A DNA stretch of 45,348 nucleotides from Gammaproteobacteria bacterium. Lineage in GTDB: Bacteria; Pseudomonadota; Gammaproteobacteria; Pseudomonadales; Azotimanducaceae. The stretch covers positions 1 to 45,348 of the forward strand of contig PBRQ01000031.1 in assembly GCA_002725995.1 (NCBI GenBank). The letters are read 5' to 3'. The translations under genes and the position numbers were made by a program. Shown one piece after another: positions 20,831-29,689 of the stretch (position 1 is its first letter; each line of letters begins with the position of its first letter). Below the pieces are notes generated by a model. The model was not told where the DNA came from. It did not search any database and saw nothing but the letters and a program-made list of their open reading frames with translations.

Positions 20831-22033
20831 TCAAATCGTTTTCTCTCGATCCCTGATGCCCATCAGGTACAAAATACTATCCAAACCCAAATTGGATATG
20901 GAGTGTTTCGCACTTTCTTTGACCATAGGCTTCGCATGAAACGCAATACCCAACCCTGCGACCCCAAGCATAGCAAGATCGTTAGCGCCGTCACCAACAG
21001 CAATGGTCTGTTCGAGCGAAATATTTTCTCTAATTGCCAGTTTTTCGAGTAGCTCTGCCTTTCTCTGCGCATCAACGATGGGCTCTTTAACGTTGCCCGT
21101 CAATTTACCTTCTGAAATTTCCAATTCATTGGCGAACACATAGTCAATGCCCAGTTTCTCCTTCAATACCTCACCAAAATAGGTGAAGCCTCCTGACAAT
21201 AGGGCTGTCTTATAGCCCAGCATATTCAGAGTCGAAAACAGCTGTTCAGCACCTTCCATCAAGGGTAATTCTTCAGCGACCTTTTTTAAATATGACTCAT
21301 CAAGGCCTCTAAGTAGACTGACCCTTTCCCTAAGGCTTGAAGCGAAGTCCAATTCACCGCTCATGGCACGCCTGGTCACGTCCTTTACCTGTTCCCCCAC
21401 CTGGGCATGATCTGCAAGCTCATCAATAACCTCAGTATCAACCAGTGTTGAATCCATATCGAAGGCTATCAGGCGCCGATTTCGACGGAATATCGTGTCT
21501 GCCTGTAGGGCTAAATCAACATCTAATTCAGAGCCAATCGCCATAAGGTCCCGGCGAAAATTCTTGCCTGGTTCTCCTCGCAGGGAAAATTCTACACAGG
21601 CTTTGGAATCTGCACCTTCATGCTCGAGGTCGGCACGTCCCGACAAGCGGGTAATGTGATCGATATTCAGATCATTGTCAGCAATTAGCTTTGATACCTT
21701 TGCCAGATGCAAAGCTCTGAGCTTCCTCGCCAGCAAAGTCAGAATAAATCGCGACCTGCCCTGTTGATTCACCCACTCCTCATAGCTGGTCGCATCCACT
21801 GGAGAAAACCTCACCTTCACACCCAACTCATGGGCGTGAAAAAGTATCTCTTTAAACAAGGACTCTGATGCTTCGGGCAGAGTTGACAAAATACCCAGCG
21901 TCAAAAAGTTGTGAATTACGGCCTGCCCGACATCCAGAATATCAACATCAAAGTCGCCCATCAATGAAGTAATAGCTGCCGTCAGCCCGGGTTTATCTTC
22001 ACCCGTTATGTTGATTAGGACCAGTTCAGGCAT
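20831..22033 (-). CDS. serB: Phosphoserine phosphatase SerB with N-terminal ACT domains
   Basis: This 400-aa HAD-family phosphatase makes serine from phosphoserine. The N-terminal half holds two ACT-like regulatory domains (LINITGEDKPGLTAAITSLM and FILTLLARKLRALHLAKVSK). The catalytic DxD is in FDMDSTLVD at Asp192-Met-Asp194, followed by LLSGGFTYFGEVL and the metal site GDGANDLAMLGVAGLGIAFH. This is the long SerB of pseudomonads (E. coli 322 aa). It converges on the fimX-like gene and is divergent from the YtjB-like gene, with which serB is commonly paired. Confidence 0.96.
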   Translation of the reverse strand: MPELVLINITGEDKPGLTAAITSLMGDFDVDILDVGQAVIHNFLTLGILSTLPEASESLFKEILFHAHELGVKVRFSPVDATSYEEWVNQQGRSRFILTLLARKLRALHLAKVSKLIADNDLNIDHITRLSGRADLEHEGADSKACVEFSLRGEPGKNFRRDLMAIGSELDVDLALQADTIFRRNRRLIAFDMDSTLVDTEVIDELADHAQVGEQVKDVTRRAMSGELDFASSLRERVSLLRGLDESYLKKVAEELPLMEGAEQLFSTLNMLGYKTALLSGGFTYFGEVLKEKLGIDYVFANELEISEGKLTGNVKEPIVDAQRKAELLEKLAIRENISLEQTIAVGDGANDLAMLGVAGLGIAFHAKPMVKESAKHSISNLGLDSILYLMGIRDREKTI

Positions 22034-22058
22034 ATCAATTTCAATCTACATCATTTTC

Positions 22059-22100
22059 AAGGTGATGAATTGTGATGCAATTAGGCCGGCATATCACCTT
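22059..22100. promoter_or_regulatory. Nested dyad between serB and the YtjB-like gene
   Basis: AAGGTGAT (22059-22066) pairs perfectly with ATCACCTT (22093-22100). Inside it AATTG (22068-22072) pairs with CAATT (22078-22082). The element lies in the 157-bp divergent region and could be a shared operator or an RNA hairpin. A T-run follows it on the plus strand, but no plus-strand gene precedes it closely. Confidence 0.4.
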
Positions 22101-22150
22101 TTTCTGAATTTTGTTTGAGAATTCTTACGCTAACCCAAAAGTGCTTCAGC

Positions 22151-22156
22151 TATAAT
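22151..22156 (+). promoter_or_regulatory. -10 element of the YtjB-like gene
   Basis: A perfect TATAAT. RNA would begin near 22163. The in-frame ATG at 22155 lies inside this hexamer, which makes the downstream ATG 22191 the better coding start. No good -35 is seen. Confidence 0.5.
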
Positions 22157-22190
22157 GCTTCTTTCAGAGATAGAGCTGCCAACTCCAGAC

Positions 22191-23240
22191 ATGAAGTCCA
22201 GACCAACGAGATTACGGATAATTGGAGCTGTGCTGGCACCGCTGATACTAAGTGCAATTGCTTCCACCTGGATGATCTCTACCTTCTCGCGGAATCTGCT
22301 TGACAAACAATCACACCAGTTCGGCCAAGCAATTGCCGATCAATTGGCTAACACATCGATTGACTACCTCGTATCAAATGATGTTCTTTCCCTAAATGTC
22401 GTTCTGGACGAACTGTTAGCCAGACACAATTTTGACTTTGCGGCCATCTACAACCCGGACAGCCGGTTGCTGGCTCAATCAGGAAAACACACAACTTCGC
22501 GGCAGTCTTTTACCGGGGACATCAATTTTCAAGATACAAACCTTGGACATGTACTTATTGAGCTCAACTCCGGCTCAATAAACGAGAGGCACCAACAAAT
22601 ATGGATCAGCTCGTTACTTCTACATACCCTCATTGCAGTGCTTACCGCACTCTTCATCTGGTACTACGGGGACCTCGCATATCTTTGGATAACCCGCACG
22701 GTTGATTTCCGTCAACCTAAGCCAGACAAGAAAAGTATTTATCACCAAGAGGTCTCTACGGATTTCTGCTCTTTGCTCTCTGTAAAAATCAAACCAGCCC
22801 GGCTGGTTCCTCTTGAAAATATCAAAATGGCCTGTGAGCTCTATGGAGGTCATTTGGAAGCTGCCAGCAGCGAGGAATGGATGATAACCTTCACTAGCGA
22901 AAGTCAGCTATTCCAAAGCATTTGCTGTGGTTTGCTGATTCAGGAAATATTGCCGCAGCATGCTGGCAAAATACTCTTCAAGGCTGGAATTGATTCTGGT
23001 CCTATTGAGGACTTGTCCATGTTGCGCAAGCAGGCTAGTTACCTTGCTTCCGTCAGCGACCAGAATCTGCTCATCAGTGAGCGCGTAAACGAAAAGGTTT
23101 ACGAAACATCGATTGACTCCATTCCCATAAGTATTGAATCGCGCCAGTATCACAGCGCGCTGGTAACCGGTGGGGAGGTTTATGTTGTAGAAACCAATGA
23201 TCCCATCATGCAGCAGCAAGCAAAGCAGGTTAAGACCTAG
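22191..23240 (+). CDS. AhpA/YtjB (Smp) family membrane protein
   Basis: This 349-aa protein (from ATG 22191) has an N-terminal membrane segment (IIGAVLAPLILSAIASTWMI), a periplasmic region of about 100 residues (DFAAIYNPDSRLLAQSGKH, sensor-like), and a second membrane segment near 138-160 (LLLHTLIAVLTALFIWYY). The cytoplasmic C-terminus follows. The two-segment topology and position beside serB match the YtjB/Smp family of unclear function. The C-terminal stretch (ILFKAGIDSGPIEDLSMLR, then YLASVSDQNLLISERVNEKV) resembles the end of a class III nucleotidyl cyclase domain but without catalytic residues that I can identify. That resemblance is my inference. Confidence 0.75.
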   Translation: MKSRPTRLRIIGAVLAPLILSAIASTWMISTFSRNLLDKQSHQFGQAIADQLANTSIDYLVSNDVLSLNVVLDELLARHNFDFAAIYNPDSRLLAQSGKHTTSRQSFTGDINFQDTNLGHVLIELNSGSINERHQQIWISSLLLHTLIAVLTALFIWYYGDLAYLWITRTVDFRQPKPDKKSIYHQEVSTDFCSLLSVKIKPARLVPLENIKMACELYGGHLEAASSEEWMITFTSESQLFQSICCGLLIQEILPQHAGKILFKAGIDSGPIEDLSMLRKQASYLASVSDQNLLISERVNEKVYETSIDSIPISIESRQYHSALVTGGEVYVVETNDPIMQQQAKQVKT

Positions 23241-23280
23241 CTGACCAGGGCATGACTGGATATGACGGGGGCGAAGGCTT

Positions 23281-23300
23281 GGCAGGCAGCATGCCCTGCC
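23281..23300. terminator. Hairpin between convergent YtjB-like gene and parC
   Basis: GGCAGG (23281-23286) and CCTGCC (23295-23300) form a 6-bp GC-rich stem with an 8-base loop, ending directly at the parC stop. There is no T tract, so intrinsic termination is uncertain. Confidence 0.35.
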
Positions 23301-25553
23301 TCAGTCACCGCGGATCAAATCAACCTGATCAACTTTCTGAAACCCTCGAGGCAGCTTCAGGCCTCGGCGGGCACGCTCTCCACGATAGTGTTCAAGGTCG
23401 TCTATATTCAGATTGATATGCCGTTTCCCAGAGCGAACCACCAGCATATCAACCTCAGAAAACACCACGATAAATGTCATCATCTCGAGGCGATCAACGA
23501 GGCGGGCCTTGGGGATATTCATAATCTTGTTGCCCTTACCCCTGGTCATTTGCGGCAGGTCTTCGACCGCAAAAATCAGCAGCCTGCCTTCATTACTAAA
23601 AGCAGCAATAAATTCATGGTTACTGTCTCGAATAGCCGCTGGCTGGATTACCACTCCACCTTTTGGCACCGTAACAAGTGATTTACCTGCCTTGTTCTTG
23701 GTCAGCATGTCTCCGATACACGTAATAAAGCCATAACCCGCGTCACTTGCGACTACAAACTGCTGATCCTTATCACCAATGAGCACACCCGTGAAATAGG
23801 CACTCGCAGGTGGGTTCAGTTTCCCGGTCAGGGGTTCTCCCTGTCCACGGGCGGAGGGAAGGGTATGTGCCGCCAGCATGTATGCCCTGCCGGTTGAATC
23901 CAGAAATACCGCATCCTGGTTTGATCTGCCGGGCATTGATTGAAGGAATTTGTCACCAGACCTATAGTTCAATTCCTTTGGTTCGATTTCGTGCCCCTTG
24001 GCGGCACGGACCCAACCCTTCTCTGATAAAACGATGGTGACCGGCTCCGTTGATATCAGGTCCTTTTCCTGGAAAGCCTGAGCTTCTGGCCTGGAGATGA
24101 TAGTTGAGAGTCGCTCATCACCATAGGTCTCAGCATCCTCATTGAGCTCCTTCTTGATCAGTGTCTTCAGTCTTGCTTTTGAATTGATCGTCTTTTCGAT
24201 ATTCACCCGCTCAGCGTTCAACTCATTCTGCTCAGTGGTTATTTTCACCTCCTCGAGTTTTGCAAGCTGTCGCAAGCGCAGATCAAGGATTGCGTCCGCC
24301 TGAAGCTCAGACAGTTTGAATTTTGCCATGAGGGCTTGCTTTGGCTTATCTTCCGTGCGAACGATCTTTATAACCTCATCGATATTCAGGTATGCAACCA
24401 TCAACCCTTCAAGGATATGAAGGCGATCTAGGATTTTATCCAGCCTGAATTTCAGCCTCTTTAGAACCGTTTCTGAACGAAACTGCAGCCATTCTTTCAG
24501 CATCTCAACCAGTGGTCGGACGCGTGGGCGCCCATCAATTCCAATTACATTGAAATTGACCCGATAGGTCCGCTCGAGGTCAGTTGTTGAGAACAGGTGT
24601 CCCATCAACTCTTCGATATTGACGCGGTTGGATTTTGGAACGATGACAATGCGTGTCGGGTTTTCATGGTCTGATTCATCGCGCAAATCAACCACCATCG
24701 GCAGCTTCTTCGCCTGCATCTGGGTAGCGATTTGCTCCAGAACTTTGCTGCCAGAAACCTGATAGGGCAATGCGGTAAGCACGATCTCACCAGGCTCCTC
24801 CTGGTAGATTGCCCTGGCTCGAATTCCACCACGTCCCGTTTCATATATCTGCAGGATATCTTCCTTGCTGGAAATAATTTCAGCACCCGTGGGAAAGTCT
24901 GGCCCCTTTATGTGCTCACAGATATCTGCAAGCGTTGACCGGGGTTTATCGAGCAGCCTGATACAGGCACTTGCCACCTCTACCAGATTGTGTGGAAGAA
25001 TATCCGTCGCCATTCCAACGGCGATGCCGGTACCGCCGTTCAGTAGAATATTCGGTAACCTGGCCGGCAGATTGACTGGCTCCTCCAGCGTACCGTCAAA
25101 ATTCGCGGTCCATTCCGCGGTCCCCTGGCCTAGTTCTCTGAGAAGGACTTCTGCATATTTTGTCAAGCGGGATTCCGTGTAACGCATGGCTGCGTAGGAT
25201 TTAGGATCATCCGGCGAGCCCCAATTACCCTGACCATCGACAAGCGGATATCGATAGCTGAATGATTGCGCCATCAATACCATCGCCTCGTAGCAGGCAG
25301 CATCTCCATGGGGATGAAATTTGCCGAGCACGTCCCCTATGGTACGCGCAGACTTAACGAACTTAGCATCAGCACCCAGCCTCAATTCAGACATGGCATA
25401 GATGATGCGTCGCTGAACAGGTTTAAGACCATCACCAATATGTGGCAAGGCCCGGTCATTAATGACATACATAGCGTAATTGAGATACGCACCTTCTGTA
25501 TATTCCTTCAGTGATATTGTTTCTGAAATACCAGAATCAAACGACTCGCTCAT
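23301..25553 (-). CDS. parC: DNA topoisomerase IV subunit A
   Basis: This 750-aa subunit cuts and rejoins DNA to unlink daughter chromosomes. The N-terminal breakage-reunion domain carries [15 protein letters not shown], the catalytic Tyr125 in AAMRYTE, and [24 protein letters not shown]. The C-terminal domain is a degenerate beta-pinwheel. The helix-4 quinolone pocket reads [13 protein letters not shown]: Ala85 (codon GCT, 25299-25301) replaces the Ser80 of E. coli ParC, while Glu89 (E. coli Glu84) is kept. It follows parE by 37 bp on the same strand, so both subunits are likely co-transcribed. In Pseudomonas two small genes separate them. Confidence 0.97.
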   Translation of the reverse strand: MSESFDSGISETISLKEYTEGAYLNYAMYVINDRALPHIGDGLKPVQRRIIYAMSELRLGADAKFVKSARTIGDVLGKFHPHGDAACYEAMVLMAQSFSYRYPLVDGQGNWGSPDDPKSYAAMRYTESRLTKYAEVLLRELGQGTAEWTANFDGTLEEPVNLPARLPNILLNGGTGIAVGMATDILPHNLVEVASACIRLLDKPRSTLADICEHIKGPDFPTGAEIISSKEDILQIYETGRGGIRARAIYQEEPGEIVLTALPYQVSGSKVLEQIATQMQAKKLPMVVDLRDESDHENPTRIVIVPKSNRVNIEELMGHLFSTTDLERTYRVNFNVIGIDGRPRVRPLVEMLKEWLQFRSETVLKRLKFRLDKILDRLHILEGLMVAYLNIDEVIKIVRTEDKPKQALMAKFKLSELQADAILDLRLRQLAKLEEVKITTEQNELNAERVNIEKTINSKARLKTLIKKELNEDAETYGDERLSTIISRPEAQAFQEKDLISTEPVTIVLSEKGWVRAAKGHEIEPKELNYRSGDKFLQSMPGRSNQDAVFLDSTGRAYMLAAHTLPSARGQGEPLTGKLNPPASAYFTGVLIGDKDQQFVVASDAGYGFITCIGDMLTKNKAGKSLVTVPKGGVVIQPAAIRDSNHEFIAAFSNEGRLLIFAVEDLPQMTRGKGNKIMNIPKARLVDRLEMMTFIVVFSEVDMLVVRSGKRHINLNIDDLEHYRGERARRGLKLPRGFQKVDQVDLIRGD

Positions 25554-25590
25554 AGATAGTTACCGGGTATCAATTAGTTGTTGTTGATTG

Positions 25591-27492
25591 CTACGCCAGC
25601 TCGGCAAGGTCACCCTTTTTCTCGAGCCATTTTTTTCGGTCGGCAGCACGTTTTTTGGAAAGCAGCATATCCAGCAGTTCGTTTACATCCGTGGCCTTGC
25701 CCATCTGGAGTTGTACGAGGCGCCTGGTATCTTCAGCCATTGCCGTTTCTCGAAGCTGCATTGGATTCATTTCGCCCAGGCCCTTGAAACGCTGGACCGA
25801 TACCTTTCCTTTCTTCTTTTCTGCTACTACAAAATCAAGAATACCCTGCCGTTCAGAATCATCCAGCGCATAGAACACCTCCTTGCCAACATCAATTCTA
25901 TAGAGGGGTGGCATGGCAACGAAAACATGTCCATTTTCAACGAGGGCAGGGAAATGCTTCACAAATAGTGCGATGAGCAGGCTCGAAATATGAAGGCCAT
26001 CGGAGTCTGCATCGGCTAGAATGCAGATCTTTCCGTAACGCAGTTCTTTTAGATCGCTGGAATCAGGATCTATACCCAGTGCCACGGAAATATCATGAAC
26101 TTCCTGGGATGCAAGAATTTCAGTTGAGTCTACCTCCCAGGTATTCAATATTTTCCCCCGCAGGGGCATGATTGCCTGAGTCTCCCTGTCACGGGCCTGT
26201 TTCGCCGAACCTCCGGCTGAGTCACCTTCCACCAGGAACAGCTCCCCTGCCATGGCATCCTGACATGAGCAATCAGTCAGTTTGCCGGGCAGCGCTGGTC
26301 CTGATGCCACCTTTTTGCGGGATACTTTCTTGCCTGCACGAAGCCGGGCCTGCGCACTACTGATGGCAAGTTCAGCAATTTCCTGCGCCTCATCGATATG
26401 CTGATTTAGCCACAGGCTAAAACTATCCTTAACAACTGCGGAAATAAATGTCACGGCTTGTCTGGAGTTTAGTCGCTCCTTAGTTTGTCCGGAAAACTGT
26501 GGGTCGAGCATTTTCGCTGACAGCACATAACTACACTTGTCCCAAATATCGTCAGCAGTAAGCTTGAGTCCACGTGGTACGAGATTCCTGAATTCACAAA
26601 ATTCACGCAGGGCTTCAAGCAGGCCGCTCCTCAAGCCACTAACATGAGTACCCCCCTGGGTAGTGGGAATCAGGTTGACATAACTCTCAGCAACCAACTC
26701 TCCACCCTCTGGCAACCACTGTACAGCCCAGTCAACGGCAGCATCATTCCCGCCCATGGAGCCAAGGAAAGGTTCTGCAGGCAACACCTCAAACCCTTCA
26801 AGTTCAACTCCCAGGTAGTCCTTTAGCCCTTCTTCATAAAACCATTCAAACGACCTCTGATCTTTGTTTGATGTGGTCTCGTCAGTGAAATGAACGCTTA
26901 ATCCGGAACAGAGGACAGCTTTAGCCCTGAGCAGGTGTTTAAGCCTAGGAACTGAAAATTTTGCCGAATCAAAATACTGTGGATCCGGTTTGAAATTGAT
27001 TAGGGTCCCGGTATTCCGTTTCCCTATCTTGTCCTTTACGCTCAACGCCTTGGCTTTCTTACCACCCTTAAACGCCATGTGGTGCAGTTTTCCATCACGT
27101 TTGATGAATATTTCAAACTGCTCTGAAAGGGCATTCACCACCGACACGCCTACTCCGTGAAGACCGCCTGAAAACTTGTAGTTGTCGCTGTTGAATTTTG
27201 CACCGGAATGTAACCTGGTAAGAATCAGCTCTACACCAGACAATTTTTCCTTGCTATGGATATCTACCGGCATGCCACGGCCGTTGTCACTGATTGACAC
27301 GGACCCATCCTTTCGCAGCGTCACCCTGATCTCGCTGGCAAAGCCCTCGAGGGCTTCATCCACACTATTGTCGATAACTTCCTGGACCAGATGATTTGGC
27401 CTGGATGTGTCCGTGTACATTCCCGGTCGTTTTTTAACCGGGTCCAGTCCTTCCAGTACTTCAATGGAATCTGCGCTATAGGTACTTGCCAT
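25591..27492 (-). CDS. parE: DNA topoisomerase IV subunit B
   Basis: This 633-aa GHKL ATPase subunit powers topoisomerase IV. It has DNSVDEA (Mg/ATP site), DNGRGMPVDIH, GGLHGVGVSVVNALS, the Toprim segment LVEGDSAGGSAKQARDR with DADSDGLHI, and a C-terminal QRFKGLGEMNP. The length is that of ParE and not GyrB, which has an extra insertion. ATG 27492 has GGAAGAG just upstream. A long leader with strong dyads separates it from a minus-strand TATAAT at 27615-27620. Confidence 0.97.
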   Translation of the reverse strand: MASTYSADSIEVLEGLDPVKKRPGMYTDTSRPNHLVQEVIDNSVDEALEGFASEIRVTLRKDGSVSISDNGRGMPVDIHSKEKLSGVELILTRLHSGAKFNSDNYKFSGGLHGVGVSVVNALSEQFEIFIKRDGKLHHMAFKGGKKAKALSVKDKIGKRNTGTLINFKPDPQYFDSAKFSVPRLKHLLRAKAVLCSGLSVHFTDETTSNKDQRSFEWFYEEGLKDYLGVELEGFEVLPAEPFLGSMGGNDAAVDWAVQWLPEGGELVAESYVNLIPTTQGGTHVSGLRSGLLEALREFCEFRNLVPRGLKLTADDIWDKCSYVLSAKMLDPQFSGQTKERLNSRQAVTFISAVVKDSFSLWLNQHIDEAQEIAELAISSAQARLRAGKKVSRKKVASGPALPGKLTDCSCQDAMAGELFLVEGDSAGGSAKQARDRETQAIMPLRGKILNTWEVDSTEILASQEVHDISVALGIDPDSSDLKELRYGKICILADADSDGLHISSLLIALFVKHFPALVENGHVFVAMPPLYRIDVGKEVFYALDDSERQGILDFVVAEKKKGKVSVQRFKGLGEMNPMQLRETAMAEDTRRLVQLQMGKATDVNELLDMLLSKKRAADRKKWLEKKGDLAELA

Positions 27493-27503
27493 ACTCTTCC
27501 GTT

Positions 27504-27515
27504 TTCATTAATGAA
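27504..27515. repeat. 12-bp perfect palindrome in the parE leader
   Basis: TTCATTAATGAA is a perfect palindrome ending 12 bases before the parE start codon, partly overlapping the spacing region of the ribosome binding site. It could be a protein operator or act in the mRNA. Confidence 0.5.
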
Positions 27516-27519
27516 TCGA

Positions 27520-27548
27520 CGATTTGCCGGAATCCTGCCGGCAAATTG
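27520..27548 (-). promoter_or_regulatory. Strong inverted repeat in the parE 5' leader
   Basis: ATTTGCCGG (27522-27530) pairs perfectly with CCGGCAAAT (27538-27546) around a 7-base loop. A G-T and a C-G pair extend the stem to 11 bp. It lies 27-57 bases upstream of the parE ATG and downstream of the likely -10 box, so it would be in the mRNA leader. No T tract follows on the minus strand, so it does not look like a simple terminator. Confidence 0.5.
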
Positions 27549-27614
27549 CTCTGGGTTTTAAGGTGTCACTGGTGGAGTTTCAACAGCCAGCTCGTCCTGA
27601 CAATTGAAAAAAAA

Positions 27615-27620
27615 TTATAG
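27615..27620 (-). promoter_or_regulatory. Probable -10 element of parE-parC
   Basis: A perfect TATAAT on the minus strand, followed by a T8 run. RNA starting near 27608 would have a leader of about 115 bases before parE. No clear -35 hexamer is present. Confidence 0.45.
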
Positions 27621-27732
27621 CGCGAAGCGGACCTGAATTCCTTTGAAATCGCTCCTTTTTGTTTTGATGGAGCATCAATGCACCCAGGAAAACTGGTTCT
27701 GATTTCCAGCCACCGGTTGCTAGAAGGTTTAG

Positions 27733-28248
27733 CTACTCGATCTCGCTGAAGTCCTGCAGGCTCAACACACGCCCCTGGCTCAGACAGAAGGTCAGTAATT
27801 CTCCAAAAAATCGATTGATCTGTGACTTCTCATCGGGTTGGAACAGCTTGGGGTTTAGCGTGTAGTACCGGTACTTGAAATTGCGATGTCGGTCAAAGCT
27901 AACCACTTCGGCCGAGTTCACATCGTGGTAAACCCGGACCTCAAGCCTGGGCCACTTAATCCAGGGCTGGTGTTCATCACTACTGACATCTATGGCCAAC
28001 ATGGTGGTGAACGGGCAGCGTTCAATAATCTGGATATTGACTATGGCGCCATCTTCCATGATTCCCTGAACGCCGAACTCGAGATCATCCTCAGCATGAA
28101 TATTGGGGAACAAACGAAGCAGACGAATGTAATTGGCATCACACTCGGCCATATCTGATATCAGATCAGGAACATACCGCCTCCTGGCTGCTGTCTTTTG
28201 CTTTTTTTTCCGCTTCATCCTGACGTTCATAAAGCTTGGTAGTGTCAT
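27733..28248 (-). CDS. DUF1249 family protein (YqiB-like)
   Basis: This 171-aa soluble protein belongs to the DUF1249/YqiB family, recognised from RYVPDLISDMAECDANYIRL, LRLFPNIH, RLEVRVYHDVNSAEVVSFDR and the Asn-Pro-Lys stretch YTLNPKLFQPDEKSQ. It starts with a very basic tail (RMKRKKKQKTAARRR); a later start is possible. In Pseudomonas and E. coli the family gene neighbours cpdA, nudF and parE. Here those other genes are absent. Function is unknown. Confidence 0.85.
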   Translation of the reverse strand: MTLPSFMNVRMKRKKKQKTAARRRYVPDLISDMAECDANYIRLLRLFPNIHAEDDLEFGVQGIMEDGAIVNIQIIERCPFTTMLAIDVSSDEHQPWIKWPRLEVRVYHDVNSAEVVSFDRHRNFKYRYYTLNPKLFQPDEKSQINRFFGELLTFCLSQGRVLSLQDFSEIE

Positions 28249-28315
28249 CTAGATTAACACAGAATCAGTAAAATACGCGTCGCAAAATGTCACAAATAGG
28301 CCAGGGAGCCTCTGA

Positions 28316-29596
28316 TCAACTACTCAATTCCGCGCGGGCAATACTCTGAACTATCAGGTTTTCAACCTCCTCCAGCGCACCTTGATTTGACTTCAGCACG
28401 GCGTTCGCCCTGGCAACCAAGTCCTTTCGTTCCTGCACTGAAGACAGCAAGGCTTCCAGTTGGCGGCCAAGTTCGGCGGCATTTTGAGCGATCAGCATAC
28501 CGCCCTTTTCCGAAAACATTGATGCTATGTCGTCGATGTGATCCAAATAGGGACCCATGATTATCGGCACATTGGCACAGGCGGCTTCCATCAAATTGTG
28601 ACCACCAACAGGCACAAAACTACCGCCAATAATCGCTATGTCGGAAATGCCATAAAAGTAGGTTAATTCACCCAGCGTATCTAACAACAGGACTGTGGTG
28701 GAATCGACACACTTCATTTCATCACTATGGCGAACAAGCGTTTCTCCCTCCTTCTCTGCCCATGTCGCAACTTCATCACTTCGATGTGGGTGCCTCGGTG
28801 CAAGTATCAAAAGCAGTTCCTCATGGGAATCGCGAAGTGGCCGGCAGGCGCTTAGAATTATCTCCTCCTCTCCAGCATGAGTGCTTGCGCCAATAATTAC
28901 CAGGCGATCTCCAACCTTCTCCCTGAGCTGCGCCACATTCTCTTTGAAGTCTTTAGGCAGGCGCTGATCGAATTTGATGCTGCCTGATATCAAAAGTTTT
29001 TCTTCCGCCAAACCCAAGTCTAAGAACCGCTGCCCCTGGGCCGCGGTTTGAGCCGATATATAGTCCATGTCCATCAGCATTGATCGGGTTAGGCTCGATA
29101 TTTTCCGGTAGCCTGCTGCCGATTGAGCAGATAGACGTGCATTAACGAGCATGGTCTTCGTATTCCGTGCGGCGCATTGATGAATGATATTGGGCCAGAG
29201 CTCGGTATCAATGATCACCAGGCAGTCGGGTCTTGTGCGTCGCAAGAATCTGGAAACCGCACTAGGCAAATCATAGGGAACATAGCTGTGCAGCACGCTA
29301 TCACCAAGTAAACTTTGAACTCGCTCTCGACCGGTTGGGGTCATGGTCGTTACCAGAACCGTATACCCCCTCTCTACCAACTTCCGGACCAGGGGCGCCA
29401 CCGCAATAGTCTCTCCCGCTGAAACAGAATGTACCCAGATTAGCGGTGAACGATTTTCCTTTTCAAAATTGACAAAACCAAATCTTTGTAAAAGATTTTG
29501 CCTGTATGTGGGTTCCTTTATGGAGCGCCAGAGAAGCCGGACTAATACGGCAGGCAGTACCAGGTAGAATAGAAAACTGTAGACTAGCCTTAGCAA
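28316..29596 (-). CDS. waaA: 3-deoxy-D-manno-octulosonic acid transferase
   Basis: This 426-aa inner-membrane-anchored GT30 enzyme adds Kdo to lipid IVA. An N-terminal hydrophobic anchor (SFLFYLVLPAVLVRLLW) leads into the GT-B fold. Visible family motifs are WVHSVSAGE with catalytic Glu62, VLVTTMTPTGRERV, ETELWPN-like DTELWPNII, SIKFDQ, and the C-terminal GGSFVPVGGHNLMEAACANVPIIMGP. Length equals E. coli WaaA. The gene diverges from the FAD oxidoreductase gene, as in Pseudomonas, and opens the surface-glycan section of the window. Confidence 0.97.
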   Translation of the reverse strand: MLRLVYSFLFYLVLPAVLVRLLWRSIKEPTYRQNLLQRFGFVNFEKENRSPLIWVHSVSAGETIAVAPLVRKLVERGYTVLVTTMTPTGRERVQSLLGDSVLHSYVPYDLPSAVSRFLRRTRPDCLVIIDTELWPNIIHQCAARNTKTMLVNARLSAQSAAGYRKISSLTRSMLMDMDYISAQTAAQGQRFLDLGLAEEKLLISGSIKFDQRLPKDFKENVAQLREKVGDRLVIIGASTHAGEEEIILSACRPLRDSHEELLLILAPRHPHRSDEVATWAEKEGETLVRHSDEMKCVDSTTVLLLDTLGELTYFYGISDIAIIGGSFVPVGGHNLMEAACANVPIIMGPYLDHIDDIASMFSEKGGMLIAQNAAELGRQLEALLSSVQERKDLVARANAVLKSNQGALEEVENLIVQSIARAELSS

Positions 29597-29675
29597 CGCA
29601 TTTCTCCACAGGCTCCCTGACCTGAATAATTTAGCAAGCTAGCATAACTATCCATAGCATCACTTTCTATAGGTC

Positions 29676-29681
29676 TATAAT
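29676..29681 (+). promoter_or_regulatory. -10 element placed nine bases before an ATG
   Basis: A perfect TATAAT whose first base is 14 bases before ATG 29690. The predicted transcript would start about at 29688, giving a leaderless or nearly leaderless message. No ribosome binding site precedes the ATG, which fits. Confidence 0.45.
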
Positions 29682-29689
29682 GATCACGT

